Assembly (NCBI GenBank): GCA_037974665.1
Contig: CM075767.1
Coordinates: 8,016,271 to 8,080,270 of the forward strand
DNA: 64,000 nucleotides
Source: Ehretia macrophylla
Taxonomy: Eukaryota; Streptophyta; Magnoliopsida; Boraginales; Ehretiaceae
Reading direction: 5' to 3'
This document shows, one piece after another, positions 22,076-32,436 of this stretch (the first letter of the stretch is position 1; every line of letters begins with the position of its first letter). Under the pieces are notes generated by a model. The model did no database searches. It was not told the origin of the DNA and saw only the letters and a program-made list of their open reading frames with translations. The position numbers and the translations under genes are program-made.

Positions 22076-22960
22076 TCCGAGAAAGCTGTATGCATGGTAA
22101 ATCCAAATGGTCGCACACTTCCATCTTCCCTTGTTCTAGGTCTTATTCCAAGTAGTTCCAACTCAAATCCAGATCAACATGCACAATTTCTCGTAACCTT
22201 TCCTAAGGAGCTTCAACTCAAAATCCTACGAGCATTTACATGCAGCCAGATCATTGATTTCTTTGAAAAATTCGTTGAGAACAAGCTCAAGAGAATTATT
22301 GATCTATTAAGCTCTGTTTATTATGTTTGCAACGTTGTTCGTGATAATCCCCATCACGAAAAACCATGGAATACAGTTCTTGATTTCAATAATTATGACT
22401 TTTCAAAGATATAATTCTTGTATCTCTGGTATTGGCTTAATTATTATCTTATGGCAGTTCTTTTTGGTCCAGAACTCATTCAGAGTCATGTTTGTATGTT
22501 CCCAGAATCCCGCTTCGTCAAGCTATTCTCACAGGTGTTTTAGTCATTTGACCCTCCAACACTCATCAACGGTCAAGTTATACAGCACCAACATGTTTTC
22601 ATCATTCGCCTCACAGATGTTTGGAATCGTGCCATTCCGCCAACCATCATCCCAATCAACCATTTCAACCACCGACAAGAGCCTTGGGAATATTTCATTT
22701 CTTGGGAACAATGTCTTACCATCAAAAGAGCCAATGCTAGAGCTCATGGTCTAGATGTTTCTGATCCCCGACAATTTTGGCACGTTCGCTTCCCTGATAG
22801 CCCCACTTTTCAAGAGCATCTTCTCTCCTTCTAGAGTTTTTCTCAAGAAGATGGCTATTCCACTACAGACCTTGGGTTTGACTACAACCCGTGGGGGGGA
22901 GATCTTAGCCAAAACAGTCAGGAGTGGGATGATATTGATCTCAATAATGATAGATGGTGA
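22076..22960 (+). pseudogene. Unrecognised C-terminal region of the viral polyprotein, copy A
   Basis: The frame that ends RNase H continues for about 295 codons, broken by TAA at 22412 and two later stops, through the polypurine tract and into the A2 repeat, finishing with EWDDIDLNNDRW and TGA at 22958. Recognisable features are FPKELQLKILRAFTCSQIID, a Trp/Tyr-rich stretch and an acidic end. I do not recognise a domain. The persistence of one frame suggests it was coding. Confidence 0.5.
22891..22902 (+). promoter_or_regulatory. Polypurine tract (plus-strand primer candidate)
   Basis: gtgggggggaga lies about 17 bp before the A2 repeat. Pararetroviruses and LTR elements prime plus-strand synthesis at such tracts. 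It lies inside the polyprotein frame. Confidence 0.55.
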
Positions 22961-23409
22961 CTCATTGAAGACAGGATTCCAAGAATCCCGGGTGGACCCT
23001 ATGACGAAGCTTCGTGTCATGTAAATAGGTTTGTCATGTTGTAATAATAGGATATGACAGGAATCTTTTGTCACTTCAGATTTCCTTTAGGTCATGTCTC
23101 GTTTGTCTGTTTGTAATAAGTGAGATTTCCTTTATTAAAGGAAATCTCTTTTGTCGCGTCAGGTTTGTCTTATTGTGAATTATTAGGAATCTCTTTATGT
23201 CATGTCAGCTTTTCATTTATTAAAGGAAGCTGCTTTAGTCCTTGTCAGGAATAGAAAAGATTTCGCTTTGTATTATTAGGCTTTGTAATGGTTTGCCTAT
23301 AAATAATGAAAAACCCCTAACTAAAGGGGCAGAGTCAGATTTGGATTGAAACACATCTTTCTTTCTCTCAAACAGCTTACATTTTCCTTCTTTCTACCCT
23401 TGGCCTTTA
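22919..23409 (+). repeat. Viral terminal redundancy A2
   Basis: Second direct copy of A1, including the TATA box (23297-23306) and the leader up to cttggccttta, where it meets an inverted copy. The primer-binding site is missing from this copy. Confidence 0.82.
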
Positions 23410-23922
23410 AGGGAAAGGTGAGGAGCGGGAGGCGGAAGACATGGTTAAAGGCCAAGGGTAGAAAGAATGAAGATGTAAGTTGTTTGAGAGAAAGAAAGAT
23501 GTGTTTCAATCCAAATCTGACTCTGCCCCTTTATTCAGGGGTTCTTCATTATTTATAGGCAAACCATTACAAAGCCTAATAATACAAAGCGGAATCTTCA
23601 CTATTCATGACAAGGACTAAAGCAGTTTCCTTTAATAAAGGAAAAGCTGACATGACATAAAAAGATTCATAATAATTCACAATAAGACAAACCTGATGCG
23701 ATAAAAGAGGTTTCTTTTAATAAATGAAATCTCACTTATTACAAACAGACAAACGAGACATGACCTAAAGGGAATCTGAAGTGACAAAAGATTCATGTCA
23801 TATCCTATTATTACAATATGACAAACCTATTTACATGACACGAAGCTTCGTTATGGGGTCCACCCGGGATTCCTGAAATCCTGTCTTCAATGAGTTACCT
23901 CTATCGTTATTGAGATCGATAC
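23410..23922 (-). repeat. Viral promoter repeat A3, inverted
   Basis: Reverse complement of A1 from just before the primer site (gggaaaggtgaggagcggga) back to the ORF end (ttgagatcgat). With A2 it forms an inverted repeat with arms of nearly 490 bp and almost no spacer. Its TATA box reads leftward at 23549-23558. Confidence 0.82.
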
Positions 23923-24364
23923 ATATACATGGACTTCCGAACTAGATCAAGCCGTCCTTAACCTCGATACAACCTCATCCTCAGATTTTACCTCAGAATC
24001 CGAATCCTCTAATTCTGAACCAACCCTTTCCATAGCCAAAATACACAAAACCACTAAACAACCAATCCTTACCACTTCCAAAGCTAGCTTTACCCCAGGA
24101 CAAATCTATAAGCCATACATAAAGCTTGTTGTAAACCCTTCAGGATATGTTCCTATCATCGTTACTGTACTTCTAGACACAGGTTCATGTATTTCTTTCA
24201 TGAAATCCAAGTGTCTTCCTCCTGAATTTTGGATTTCTTCCAAAGCAACCTTTACCACTGCTTATGGTAGTGGATTTGCAAGTGAAGCACATTCCTTGAC
24301 CATTCCCATACACTTATCCCCAGATGTCTCAGTTCGACACAACTTTTACCAGTATGATCAATAT
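23923..24364 (+). pseudogene. Viral coat/protease fragment, copy C
   Basis: Colinear with 20103-20545 of copy A: an acidic linker, LLDTGSC protease motif and the sequence up to about YQYDQY. It lacks the stop present at 20276 of copy A. It ends abruptly where the sequence turns to the minus strand at about 24365. Confidence 0.8.
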
Positions 24365-24429
24365 TGTATCGAACTGAGATATCTGGGGATAAATGTATTG
24401 GAATAGTCATGGAATGTGCTTCACTTATA

Positions 24430-25380
24430 AATCCAAAATTTGAGGATGAGGTTGTATCAAGGTTAAGGACGGCTTGATTTGGTTCGGAAGTCCATGTGTA
24501 TAGTTGGTCATCAAAGTTTTGAGTTGAAATGAACTGAACAAGCTTGGCTGGTAGCTTCTTGGACTTTTTGAGGTAACAATCTTTTACAAAATGTTCTTTC
24601 TTTCCACAAAGAAAACATTTAGTGGAAGAAAAGGGTTTTGATATTTTCTTCACAAATCTGAATCTTGAAAGTTTTTCTGGACTTGTGAAATCTTTTCTGA
24701 TGTTTGTGCTTCTGGTATTTGTGACACAAACATGAAGAGTAGCTGTGAGTGTGACAGCCAAACTTTTGGAAATCTTTTTTGCAAAATGTATCCATTGTTT
24801 TCTGCTCTTTGCTTTTGAGAAGTTTTCCTAGTCGTTTGGACTCGCACTGATCTTGAATGAGCTTTCTGGCCATCTGGTACAAGTGAGCAAGATTCACCTG
24901 TCTTAGATCTACAATATTGGCTCGTTTGAACTCTGTTTCAAGCAATTCAGAAGTGGTTGTGGCATGTTAAAGACGAACGCCTTCTTGATGGTTTCTGTAT
25001 TTTTTCCAAAGGTAAAATACAGAGCTTCTTGTATGAGATAGTAATCTCCAAGTTTTACAACATCACAGCATTTGTTGAGTAAGAACTCCTTTTCTGCTTG
25101 CTCAATCTCTTGGGCTATTTGTCCTACGAAAATGGCTCGTAGACATCTTAGAAACATCTGAATAGGATCTGCATCTATCAAGATGATTTGTCTTTCTTCT
25201 TCTGACAGCATTCTTGTCCACCAACTATGAAGTGATCCTGTAAAAGCAGCAACAAGACGATCAATGATATATCTTATTTCAAGAGTAGGATTTCGGAGAG
25301 ATTCTCCATTAATCCATGCATCCATTTTCTCAAGATATTTGAGTCTGTCATCAGGAGGAATTGCATCAATGTTCCAGAAT
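24430..25380 (-). pseudogene. Viral coat protein with zinc knuckle, copy B
   Basis: Minus-strand frames encode the same capsid region as copy A (SLHSWWTRMLSEEERQ, NKCCDVVKLGDYYL, AHLYQMARKLI) with a frame change near 24945 and another near 24650. The CCHC knuckle at 24576-24617 keeps its four ligands but has Glu in place of Gly. The linker is then joined directly to ISEAHSMTIPIHLSPD, omitting the DTGSC region. Confidence 0.75.
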
Positions 25381-26318
25381 TGCTTGTGATTTGGAGCATA
25401 TGGGATAAAAACTTTTCCTTCAATGTTTTGTTGTCTCTGAGGTTGCTGTTGTGGAACCTGTGGGACTTGTGCTTGTGGCGGCTGTTGGTTCCGATGCTTA
25501 CTAGCTTGGGAAGTTTTTCCCTGGTCACTGGTTGTTTCTTAATCATCAGGATTAGTCTACACTGGGTTATGTGTTCGTGTTCTTATGGTGTCCGTGTAGA
25601 ACGGAGTCACAGGAGTTTGCATAAGAACTGGTCCTTTGTAAGGTAGAATCGTCTGAGAGGACGAATCCTTTTCAAACAGATCAAAGGAGTCAAAGAACAA
25701 AATAACAGAAGAAATTTCACGGGGACCTTTTTTCTCGTCTTTATCACCCCACCCAATTGGGATAATTTTCTCTTTGGAGAGATAATGAGGAGGTGGTGTG
25801 AGATCAACCTAATAGGCTTTTTCGCAATTTCCACTTGGTATCCAGACTGCATGATCTGGCTTTGGATTATGCTTCCAAGGATGAGAGGACTGCTTCTTTG
25901 GCTTTGCTGGCTTTTTGAGCTTCTCAGCGAGTCGTTCTCATTTTCTTTTGAACTCGTCTGAATCAAGATAATGCTTATGGGAAGAAGATTTATGGAAGTT
26001 GATCATGTTGATGTTGTTCCAAGAATGAACTAGTCCGGAAGGGTTCCGAACTGGAGCGGGTTTCTGCAATTTTTTCCAGTTGATTGGAGTTGTCTGATGA
26101 TATATATGATTCTTGTGGAAAGCCTTGTGGAGGTCATCATATTGGTCATAACAACCTTGTCTGAGATGATCATGGGCTTCTTTTGTCCATGCAACATGTT
26201 CCCTGAGATCTGATCATCTTTTTTGATTGGCAGCATTCTGAGCTTTTGCATTCATGTTGCTCCAATTGATTGCTGACTCGATTTGTCCAACATTTTGTGG
26301 TCTGGTCTTGGTACCTTG
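25381..26318 (-). pseudogene. Viral polyprotein linker, copy B
   Basis: Counterpart of 18289-19160: a Gln-rich stretch next to the coat domain, the basic patch near 25900, and sequence up to the movement protein stop at 26319. Stops and shifts interrupt it repeatedly. Confidence 0.6.
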
Positions 26319-27121
26319 CTATTTACCAACATATGCGTTGTCGGCTTCTCCTGTACAATAGACGTCTTCAGGAAAATTAACAGAACAGACATATCTAGAG
26401 GACCTAGATCTGATAGCAAGGGGTTTTCTGACATAGTGTGGACAGGACTGAGGATGTCCAGCAAGTTGGCATTTTTCACATGGTTCAGCAGGTTGGGATT
26501 CTGTTGGAAATGATATGGCGACACGACCTGGTTCTAGAGGATGTCTAGAGATTCTTGGTGAATCATGGATGATTGGTCGGTTATGGCTTTTTTCATAATC
26601 ATTTTTCCATCGAGGAGGGAAAATGAGTTCATGTTTGGTGTAGATCTTTGGTTGGGTAACATTACTATCACTTAACATGTGAACTCGAGGCTTATAATTG
26701 TGGTCCATGGAAAAGAGATGGGTTTGAACTTTGTAGGTCATAGAATGATGGAGTGCTACAACAATTTCATTTGGGTTCATATCAGCTCCATAAAGTTCGA
26801 TAAGGACCTGTATGGTTTGAGAAAGGGTAGGACGGGAAAGATCAAGGGTAAAGTTTGGTTCAGCCTGGATAAGAACATGGCCATTGTGAAGACCTGCTTC
26901 GACGACACAGATGAGTGCATCATCAAATTTAGATGAGGCTGTATCAAGGTTAAGGACGACTTGATCTGGTTCGAAAGTCCATGTGTATAGCTGGTCATCA
27001 AAGTTTTGAGTTGAAATGAACTGAACAAGCTTGGCTGGTAGCTTCTCGGACTTTTTGAGGTAACAATCTTTTGCAAAATGTCCTTTCTTTCCCCAAAGAA
27101 AACATTTAGTAGGAGAATTGC
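26319..27121 (-). pseudogene. Chimeric viral frame: zinc knuckle joined to movement protein, copy B
   Basis: One open minus-strand frame starts (27104-27063) with a knuckle whose second Cys is Trp (KCFLWGKKGHFAKDC), runs through QFISTQNFDDQLYTW and LNLDTASS, then passes at about 26938 straight into movement-protein sequence KFDDALICVVE, continuing to the normal movement-protein end (EADNAYVGK). The order is the reverse of the virus, so this is a recombination join that happens to stay in frame. Confidence 0.75.
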
Positions 27122-30100
27122 CCTTGAAGTCTTCTCCCCTATTCCACGATCCTTGCAACTTAATGTATGAATTTGGTGAAAATTTCTCTCTTTCTTTTCT
27201 TTTCCCCTTTGGCCATGTGGTGTATGTATTTTTTAGGAATTGTTCTTCTTAATAAAGTGTAGATGCTAGGCTACATATAAAGCCTTAGTCGTGTATAGAG
27301 ATAGAGAGATAGATAGACAAGATCAAGAAGCTCAAATGCACTAGGATTCTATTTTTATTTTTTCTTTAATTAATAGAAGGTAATGTGTATTATCCTTGGC
27401 TAATTCAAAATCAAAATTTAGAATCCATCTTATCTTGCTAGCTTCACACGCCTAAGCATGCCCACCACAAGCCATTAAGGCATAATCAGTTAGGACAAAT
27501 ATTCTTGTCCAAATAATATGCTTTGTCCTTATGTCTTAACTTCTAAATGCTACTAGGGCATTACCAAATAGCCAACTAAACTAATTACATCACGTTTTCA
27601 TAAATGCCAAAGCTAAGAATAGAAAGTACACTAAAGAGGAAAGTGGCTAGGAGAGGGACCAATAGACATAATTGCCCTGGCTTTCAAAATAACCAAAATA
27701 CCCTAGCTGCATTTTGACCATTTTAACCTTAACTCATTCTACTAAAGAGTTAAGTTTGCACTCCATGGCAATTACTATACGTTTATAGGAAGTTATCTAT
27801 CTTTGACCTACTAACTAAAATGACTGAAATGCCCTTCTATGTATTACTCGTAATCAATAGCAGGTCTTGCATTCGTACTATCAACCTTCTCTGATTACAT
27901 CTACACCTTGGACCTTTATCCTTCATATAATCATCATCCAGATACTATTCTCTTGTTCCAGGGAGTTCAGTATCTAATATAGCCCGAGCTGACTATATTA
28001 CTAAGCGCTTAGATTTAGATGATTATACAGATAACTGCAAGAGGGTAGTACTCTATCTATATGATAGCATAGAATCAATGTTAGTCCAAATGAGCCTAAG
28101 AGGGGGGATGAATTAGGCTTATGGAGGCAAATCACTATTTTAAAAATTATGGAATTCAATTGCTATGCTCATTTAGGCAATTTATCAAACACCTAATATG
28201 CAAGACAAGTTATGGTGTAACTTAGGCAACAAATGCTTGAAAACTTTCTCAATGACAATATATCAAACACTTTGTGTGCACAACATATAACACTTATGAG
28301 TTCAATAATGGATTTAACACAAGATATACAATAAGCTTAAAAGTAAAGAAAGTAGGGATGGAAAAATCAAACGTAAGGAATTTTAGGTGGTTCGCTAATC
28401 TACATCCACCACCTATGGTCTTCTCCCCTTAGGATTTTTATAAACTCCACTATTGATGCTTCTTCAAATGTTGCTGAAGCACAAACCAACTTACAACCTC
28501 TCTAAGTCCACAAAGGATTTTTTCACACTTTTCTCATTATAAGGATTCTCTCAATCCTAATCTAGAGCCCCAATAGTGTATATGATACAAAGATTGAGTA
28601 TAGAAAGTTTGATACAATGACTCAATGAGTAGATAATACAATTTAAAGCTCTCTTGAATGCTCAATAGATTTGCAAGTGTTAGCTCAAACTTGGCATAAT
28701 TTGATATTTTTGATCAACAATATAAGCTTAGAATCAATAGATATTGTGTGGAAGAGGTCTGGGATGAAATGGGTAAGTTTTGGTATAAATAGACAATGTT
28801 TCAACGGATAAAAACAACTATTTTTTTAAACTTCTGTCAAAGTCGAAAGAGACAAGTCGGAAGAGACTTCGTCTGGCTTTGCTCGTCCAATACAATCCAT
28901 AAACGTTGAAAGAGGCAAGTCGGAAGAGGCAGCTTCATCCACCTTTTCCAGAAAATGCTATTTTGCAAACATTTCACTCGAAATCTAATTTTTCAAAGGT
29001 AAAACTTTTTGACACCTCAAGAGCACTTCTTCAAAAGATTTTCTAACCTTTTAAACATAAAAAAAAACATCTTCTAAACTCTTGAAAAAAGATTAAAACG
29101 ATTTTTATAATCCAAGAGTTTCCCAAATTTTGATCTTTTGAAGATACAAACATTTGAACTTTTTAAGAATAATACTTCAAAAGATATTTTTTTCAATTGA
29201 CGTCAAAAAGCTCTTTAGAAAATATTAAAAACCTTTTGAAAGATCAAGAGCTTTTTTCACACAAATGCAAATCTAAGACAAATGACAAGTTCAAGCTCCT
29301 ATCCCTTATGACGCCATGTCTCCGCCTTATGTCACCACATCATCTTCAAGTCTTTAAGTTTTGATCTTCAAGATCTTCATTTCTTTAATTCTTCAAAACT
29401 TCATAGGTATAGCTTATGGTAAGTTTGAACATTGCATTCTTCAATGGTCAACTTGATTTCTATCTTCTCAATCTTGCATTTTTTCTTTGATCAATCACAC
29501 TTTCCTCTTCTTGTAAGATTTTCTTTCACTTTTAATATCAATATTTAATAGCATATTTTTGGATCATAAAATGATTAGTACAATATAATCCACCTAAGCC
29601 AAAGCATTCAAGCACAATTTGGATTATAGTGATATATATATTTAATGCACAAAACCAACAAGTGTGTTCTTAATCAAATAAACATATTTGAGTTCTCACA
29701 TTAGATAAATTCAATTATTCAAACTTGCATTTCATTTAATCACTATCATTCTCATCTCTATGCAAGTTATGCCACCAATCAATATTTGACTCAAACAAAT
29801 ATACACAATTTATCCATAAGAGTCATAAGTGTGAATTAGACATATAAATACATTAAATGAATCACACTTGACACAACCAATATCCATATTTGTTATCATC
29901 AAAATCATACATTTAGACATAAGGCTAACAATCAATGATGTATATGTATGTCCCTAATGAATTAAGTCTATGTATCCAAAACACCGAGCTATTAACCCAA
30001 AAAAGATCTCACCCATAGTGAATCAAAATACATGTCCTAGAATTCATTGGTTCATCCACATATGCTCATAACGTAGAGCATTGGCCACTTAATAACTTAA

Positions 30101-30520
30101 GATGCTTTTGATCTCATACAACAATAGTACTTTTACCTGAGATCGCATCTACTGTGGTTCTATTCAATGCATTCACATGCACTAATGAGAGAAGTCCGGA
30201 ATGTCATCCATTGACCAAGGTAGGTCACCCTACAAATAGAAAACTCTTTTATTATAACCTTACCATAGTGAAGTGTCCAACTTCACTATTCGGCTATGAA
30301 CCTAAAGTTTTGATCTAAGCCTTATTGAATAGGCCTTCTGTGCGGATCACCACGCACCTATGCCATTCACTTATATCATGGAACCTTATTGCATACATAC
30401 ATCAAATAATATGAGAGAAAAACACGCTTATAGTGAATGACTGATTTATTAACTATATAATATCCATTTATGCTGAAATGTCTTAGTGCTAGTGGTCTTT
30501 AGGGCATACCATTCTTAACA
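27122..30520 (-). mobile_element. Ty1/copia LTR (minus strand), interrupted
   Basis: On the minus strand it starts TGTTAAGAATGGTATGCCC at 30520, directly after a polypurine-like gggagta, and runs down with blocks related to the LTRs at 33459 and 36604 (ggtcattttgg-type, gatgattatat-type, ggaatagggg agaagact-type). It contains an insertion at 28081-29929 and breaks off at the viral block at 27122; its end may be 16404-16527. Confidence 0.75.
28081..29929. mobile_element. Unclassified 1.85-kb insertion with 8-bp target duplication
   Basis: Starts ttagtccaaatgagcctaag and ends ..cataaggctaac, flanked on both sides by aatcaatg (28073-28080 and 29930-29937). The ends share a short inverted TTAG/CTAA. 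No coding capacity is seen. The gaggggggatgaatta phrase near its start is common to a widespread plant repeat whose class I cannot name. An 8-bp duplication would suit hAT-type transposition. Confidence 0.65.
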
Positions 30521-31795
30521 TACTCCCATTTATTCTAAAGAGCACTATCATTATCCTAATTTAATACCCATAGCCTCTACATAAGTATTAAATACTCTCT
30601 CAGTAAGATTCTTAGTAAAAGGGTATGCTAAATTAATGGCTGAAGCAATCTTTTCTACTACTATGTTGCCCCTTTGGACAATTTTCTAAAGTAAGTGGTA
30701 CTTTCTCTCTATATGCTTCTTTTCTTAGGGTTTATCAGTTCTTTGCATTATGTCATTGCTCTACTATTATTGTAGTACATAATAATGGGTTTCTGCACTG
30801 CTGGCACAACTTCTAACTCCAAAAGAAATTTTCTTAGCCACACTGTTTCTTTTGCAGCTTCAGATGCTGCCGCGTACTCTGCTTCCATGGTTGAGTCGGT
30901 AATACAGTTCTACTCCTCCATGAAATAGTATCACCGGATGGAATAAAGACATATCCAGAAGTAGACTTTCTAGTATCTTTATCTGATTGGAAATCTGAAT
31001 CTGTGTACCCTAAAGGTACAAGATCTTTAGAATGGTAAACCATTATATAATCCCTCGTTCTCCTAAGATACTTGAGTATATGCTTAACCCATGCCCAATG
31101 AGCTGGTCTTGGGTTTGGCTGATATTTACTTACTATGCCTACGTCAAAGAAAATATCCGATCTAGTACAGAGCATGGCATATATGAGACTTCCAACCACT
31201 GATGCATATGGAACTCTCTTTATGACTTCTATCTCCTCATTTGTCTTTGGACATCGATCTTGAGATAGAGGGACCCCATGCCTGAAATGTAACAAGCCCT
31301 TCTTAGAATCCTGTATGCCAAATCTGACTAGTATCTCTGACTAGTATTTTCTCGATATATGAAGCTTGAGATAGAGCTAACATCTTTGCTTTGTGATCTC
31401 GCAGAAGCTTAATACCCAAGACATATCTCGCATCTCCCAAGTCCTTCATCTAGAATTGAGAAGACAATCATACCTTTATGGATGACAACATACCTACATA
31501 ATTTTTAATGAGTAAAGTGTCATCCACATATAAGACCAAAAATGCCACAACATTCCCCTCTAGCCTTTTATACACACAAGGTTCATCAACATTTTGATCA
31601 AAACCATAAGCTTTAATGGTTTGATCAAATCTAATGTTCCACGTCCCGAATGCTTGGTTAAGTCCATAAATGGACTTCTTAAGCTTGCAAACCATATGTT
31701 CTTGACCCTTTGCAATGAACCCATCTGGCATATAGATGCTCTCATCAAATGCACCTACACCAAATGAGGAAGTGAATGAATAGCCTGTCACAACC
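30521..31795 (-). pseudogene. Ty1/copia reverse transcriptase/RNase H fragment (minus strand)
   Basis: Read downward: LKKSIYGLNQAFGTWN and LVLYVDDTLLIK (RT), then PYASVVGSLIYAMLCTRSDI, HWAWVKHILKYLRRTRDY, LVPLGYTDSDFQSDKDTRKS and SGYVFIPSGDTISWRS (RT end and RNase H), and a non-coding tail to the polypurine tract at 30521. Stops and a deletion after SWRS disable it. Its 5' part is missing beyond 31795. Confidence 0.82.
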
Positions 31796-31880
31796 AGAAC
31801 CCCGGACCCTTATCGTAGTGGGAGGATAGTGAGACAACCCAATAGATACTACGGAGAGTCTTTTCAAACAGACTCCGTAG
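31796..31880. other. Short unassigned junction between two copia fragments
   Basis: A stretch of about 85 bp joins the truncated minus-strand and plus-strand copia fragments. It matches nothing I recognise. Confidence 0.4.
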
Positions 31881-32436
31881 ATTAGATTGCTAACCCTATT
31901 AGTTATGATGAAGCAGTTACAGACGTGGATGCTGACCAATGGCATCAAACAATGAAATCAAATTTAGAGTCTATGTACTCTAACAAAGTCTGGGAATTTG
32001 TAGTTGTACTTGAAGGGGTAAAATCGATAGGGTGCAAATGGATCAACAAGAGAAAGAAAAATGTGGTAAGGAAAGTGAAAACTTTGAAAATAAGGTTGGT
32101 TGCAAAAGAATATACTTTGAAAGAAGCCATGCTCAAGTCCACTAGGATTCTCTTGGCCATAACATGTTGTTATGACTATGAGATATGGAAAATGGACGTC
32201 AAGACAACATTGGGAATCTTGACGAAAGCATCTATATGATGCAACCAGACGGTTTCATTACAAGAGGCCAAGAAAATATAGTTTGTAAGCTTAAGAAGTC
32301 TTTTACGGACTTAAGTAGGTTGTCACGTGCATGGAACATCAAGTTTGATCAAGCAGCCAAATCTTTTGGCTTTGATTAGAACATTAATGAGCCATGTGTA
32401 TACAAGAAATGTAATGACAATGCTATAGCATTCTTG
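31881..32436 (+). pseudogene. Ty1/copia reverse transcriptase, 5' part (plus strand)
   Basis: Encodes NPISYDEAVTDVDADQWHQT, GVKSIGCKWINKRK, RLVAKEYT and, after a gap, IWKMDVKTT, DESIYMMQPDGFI, LKKSFTDLSRLSRAWNIKFD, ending NDNAIAFLIL. The usual segment between VAKGY and MLKS is deleted. Interrupted at 32436-32441 by the next element; the reading resumes at 38657. Confidence 0.82.

Larger units (their letters stand above)
16528..23409 (+). mobile_element. Endogenous pararetrovirus (Caulimoviridae-like), copy A, defective
   Basis: An integrated, decayed plant DNA virus sequence. In order: promoter/leader repeat A1, tRNA-Met primer site, one long broken polyprotein frame with movement protein, coat protein with zinc knuckle, aspartic protease, reverse transcriptase and RNase H, an unrecognised C-terminal region, a polypurine tract, then a second copy of the promoter repeat (A2). 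No integrase is present. The end-to-end repeat distance is about 6.39 kb (stop codon at 16566 to stop codon at 22958). Gene order in a single frame recalls petuviruses and florendoviruses; the genus cannot be fixed by eye. Several stops and at least two frame changes make it non-functional as it stands. Confidence 0.82.
24365..27121 (-). mobile_element. Endogenous pararetrovirus fragment, copy B, inverted and rearranged
   Basis: Read from 27121 downwards: end of coat protein with zinc knuckle, start of the protease linker, an abrupt join to the middle of the movement protein, its C-terminus, the basic linker, the coat protein, a second zinc knuckle, then a join that skips the protease active site. 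It has no reverse transcriptase. It is bordered on the right by copia LTR sequence and on the left by copy C in the opposite orientation. Confidence 0.8.

Noticed and set aside
22323..22754. 143-codon open frame near the viral 3' end
   Set aside because: It is out of frame with the RNase H end; the frame of RNase H continues through here with few stops to the shared terminal motif, so that frame is preferred.
16528..23409. LTR retrotransposon as the explanation of copy A
   Set aside because: The repeats begin inside the coding frame, the polypurine tract does not abut the repeat, a movement protein is present and no integrase is seen; a pararetrovirus explains all of this better.
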